A stretch of DNA of 64,000 bases, taken from NCBI RefSeq assembly GCF_963576615.1, contig NC_088709.1, positions 14,645,264 to 14,709,263 of the forward strand, given 5' to 3'. A model generated the notes under the pieces. It was not told the origin of the DNA. It saw only the letters and a list, made by a program, of their open reading frames with translations, and did no database searches. This document shows positions 63,501 through 64,000 of this stretch, one piece after another (the stretch's first letter is position 1; every line of letters begins with the position of its first letter). Both the position numbers and the translations under genes were made by a program. This DNA comes from Watersipora subatra. Taxonomy: Eukaryota > Bryozoa > Gymnolaemata > Cheilostomatida > Watersiporidae.

Positions 63501-64000
63501 TTTTCGAATTTAGTCATCAAATCAGGCATCATCTAAGTTGATCGATTTAATGTAATATTAATAGATTTATAAACATGTTTGACAATGTGACTAAACAAAG
63601 AGAAGAAGTATAACTCTTTAGAAACTGATGCATCATCACCAATAACCTTTTTAAGCAAGAAACAATCTTCTAACTGTACTCTAGGGATAAGCAGTTTATG
63701 GCATTAAAGTTTTTAAATACTTACAGATAGAAATGTTATTGTGTATCCAAAAGTTGCCAGAAGGAGGTTGCATAGTATCCGCTAAAATAATAAATGCTAG
63801 GGCATAAAACTTTAGAAAGATTACAAAGTTATTTATGCATGTGGTTGTAATAAACTTTACTGATTTGGAACCTTAGCTTTCAACCACAACACCAGCATGA
63901 AGTCTTAAAACTAATGCAAGTACATGTAATCAATACAAAAGTCCAAAGCTAGTCAAACGAATAGCAACATTGCCAAGTTTCCACTGTACAATTAGAAGCA
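51592..64000 (-). CDS. GPR157-like: GPR157-like seven-transmembrane receptor, copy 2 (exons 3-10; runs off the right edge)
   Basis: Exons on the minus strand, in coding order: 63725-63781, 54801-54870, 54586-54673, 54274-54408, 53765-53891, 53086-53227, 52543-52677, 51592-51674. Every border is GT-AG and every phase equals copy 1. Coding changes keep the frame: one codon lost in the sixth exon (FCWI for PYCWI), two gained in the seventh (RSDRNRSLTETN for RSDRTLTETN). There is no stop or frameshift, and the tail is retained (PGTPLDTPASTLPRNQNNDN). So it looks functional, not a pseudogene. Exons 1 and 2 (N terminus, TM1) must lie beyond 64000. The TM2-TM3 intron is about 8.9 kb because of a LINE and other insertions. 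The AATAAA of copy 1 is not conserved. The ligand is unknown. Confidence 0.8.
55231..56245 (+). mobile_element. Composite interspersed element, long form, in receptor 2 intron
   Basis: Starts CTAGGTGATTGCTCGGCGTT and has the TTACCATTCTAACTTTCAAA core twice (about 55310 and 55430 onward). A tRNA-like segment lies at about 56068-56145 (GTCTGGTGGTTAGACAATTG). It ends with GGCTATAGATGAACAGAAAT and an ATATATAGAT tail. Confidence 0.6.
56246..56440 (-). mobile_element. Composite element, truncated, inverted to its neighbour
   Basis: Minus strand carries the tRNA-like part (TTGTGGTTAGACAGCATTTAG, B-box-like GAGTTCAAAACC) and the 3' domain (TTAATAACTATAACTGGACA). It sits tail to tail with 55231-56245. 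Confidence 0.5.
56450..56493. repeat. (GT)n microsatellite
   Basis: GT dinucleotides with a short GCGCGC interruption. Confidence 0.95.
56739..57170 (-). pseudogene. LINE ORF2 C-terminal domain
   Basis: A 143-codon frame: SKLIYCLESWGNSPD near the start, then HTVFHSTGNGGPPHSYSTRH and YQTAFYWNNLPERLKKI close to the end. The R-H ... Y-x3-WN-x-LP ... F signature marks the end of CR1/Jockey-like ORF2 proteins, after the RT. Confidence 0.7.
57311..58097. mobile_element. Mariner-type MITE inside the LINE
   Basis: The right end reads ACGTTATAGGAGTGTCTACTG, and its complement resembles the left end TTTACTCTATAGTAAATTTAC. Both have CGTAAATTCC-like sub-terminal sequence. It splits the LINE between its RT and C-terminal parts. 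Ends are approximate. Confidence 0.45.
58195..58420 (-). mobile_element. Internal fragment of the composite element family
   Basis: Matches, inverted, the middle of the long copy at 33610-34935 (AAAATTAAAATTTGGCGATT against AATCGCCGAATTTTAATTTC). Confidence 0.5.
59560..60000 (-). pseudogene. LINE reverse-transcriptase core fragment
   Basis: Minus strand reads SKATGLGDISVKMLKAT, then FPSTWKHARVTP, a stop, and FKGKDNK; further on VRNSHSCPDAVHKLIS and FNCANHKISFHKL. These are the early RT blocks of non-LTR elements (KATG-x-D-I, W-K-x-A-x-V-x-P, F-D-x-V-N-H), with stops between them. Confidence 0.7.
60406..61245 (-). pseudogene. LINE AP-endonuclease fragments
   Basis: DDYFKIYDYNMIRNDRN near 61150 resembles the GY-x2-x-RNDR segment early in the LINE endonuclease. 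LSMSDHNLVFVLRK near 60650 is the C-terminal SDH block that contains a catalytic His. Frames are shifted between the two. Confidence 0.65.
61758..62540 (-). pseudogene. LINE ORF1-like remnants (coiled coil)
   Basis: A frame at 62540-62094 has a Leu-heptad stretch (EFLISRVAELEAKIDKLQS) typical of ORF1 coiled coils. A second frame at 62057-61758 continues with VVSILPNFSLHRSFNQDI. No nucleic-acid binding domain is recognised. Confidence 0.5.
63123..63470. mobile_element. hAT-like MITE with perfect 8-bp target duplication
   Basis: Inverted ends TAGTGCTGCACGATATC ... GTTATCGTGCAGCACTA, flanked by ATCATACA at 63115-63122 and 63471-63478. The interior is rich in ATATCGA. No ORF of its own. It sits exactly where the match with receptor copy 1 resumes. 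Confidence 0.88.

Overview
The window is nuclear DNA of an AT-rich, repeat-loaded metazoan. A GPCR gene is split into ten exons with GT-AG introns, simple-sequence tracts are frequent, and LINE, Penelope-like, tRNA-derived and DNA-transposon relics fill the gaps. A marine spiralian invertebrate (mollusc or bryozoan type) fits best, but nothing here fixes the phylum.

Left part (1-25.5 kb): four intronless, same-strand paralogues (893-2245, 9382-10740, 17576-18934, 23428-24786) encode about 450-residue sulfotransferase-like proteins with an N-terminal membrane anchor, a PAPS-type P-loop (GRCGST) and a downstream R-x7-S motif. The third and fourth sit in a direct tandem duplication (14390-21120 and 21121-25456) whose junction can be read. 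The fourth has one in-frame TGA and has lost the AATAAA of its sister. The two arms act as filled and empty sites for later transposon insertions. A 33-bp minisatellite with higher-order structure lies at 11.77-13.30 kb, and a near-perfect 35-bp hairpin lies just upstream of the second gene.

Middle (25.5-36.6 kb): minisatellite, CA-rich DNA, nested DNA transposons, tRNA-derived composite elements, and a few orphan exon-like ORFs. One of these is a diverged copy of the last exon of the GPCR further right.

Right part (36.6-64 kb): a complete GPR157-like seven-transmembrane receptor (ten exons, 332 residues, all splice phases consistent) runs rightward at 36673-43264. A second copy runs leftward (exons 3-10 at 63781-51592; exons 1-2 beyond the right edge). 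The two form a large inverted duplication around a spacer of about 6 kb. The spacer holds a hAT element with BED and C-terminal transposase remnants, retroelement fragments, and a 1.73-kb palindrome made of two inverted copies of one TA-flanked element. The TM2-TM3 intron of the second copy has swollen by about 8.3 kb through a degenerate LINE and other insertions.

The sulfotransferase-like family and the receptor pair show no visible functional link. What unites the window is repeated local duplication followed by transposon insertion and partial decay. No prokaryotic, CRISPR or viral system is seen.
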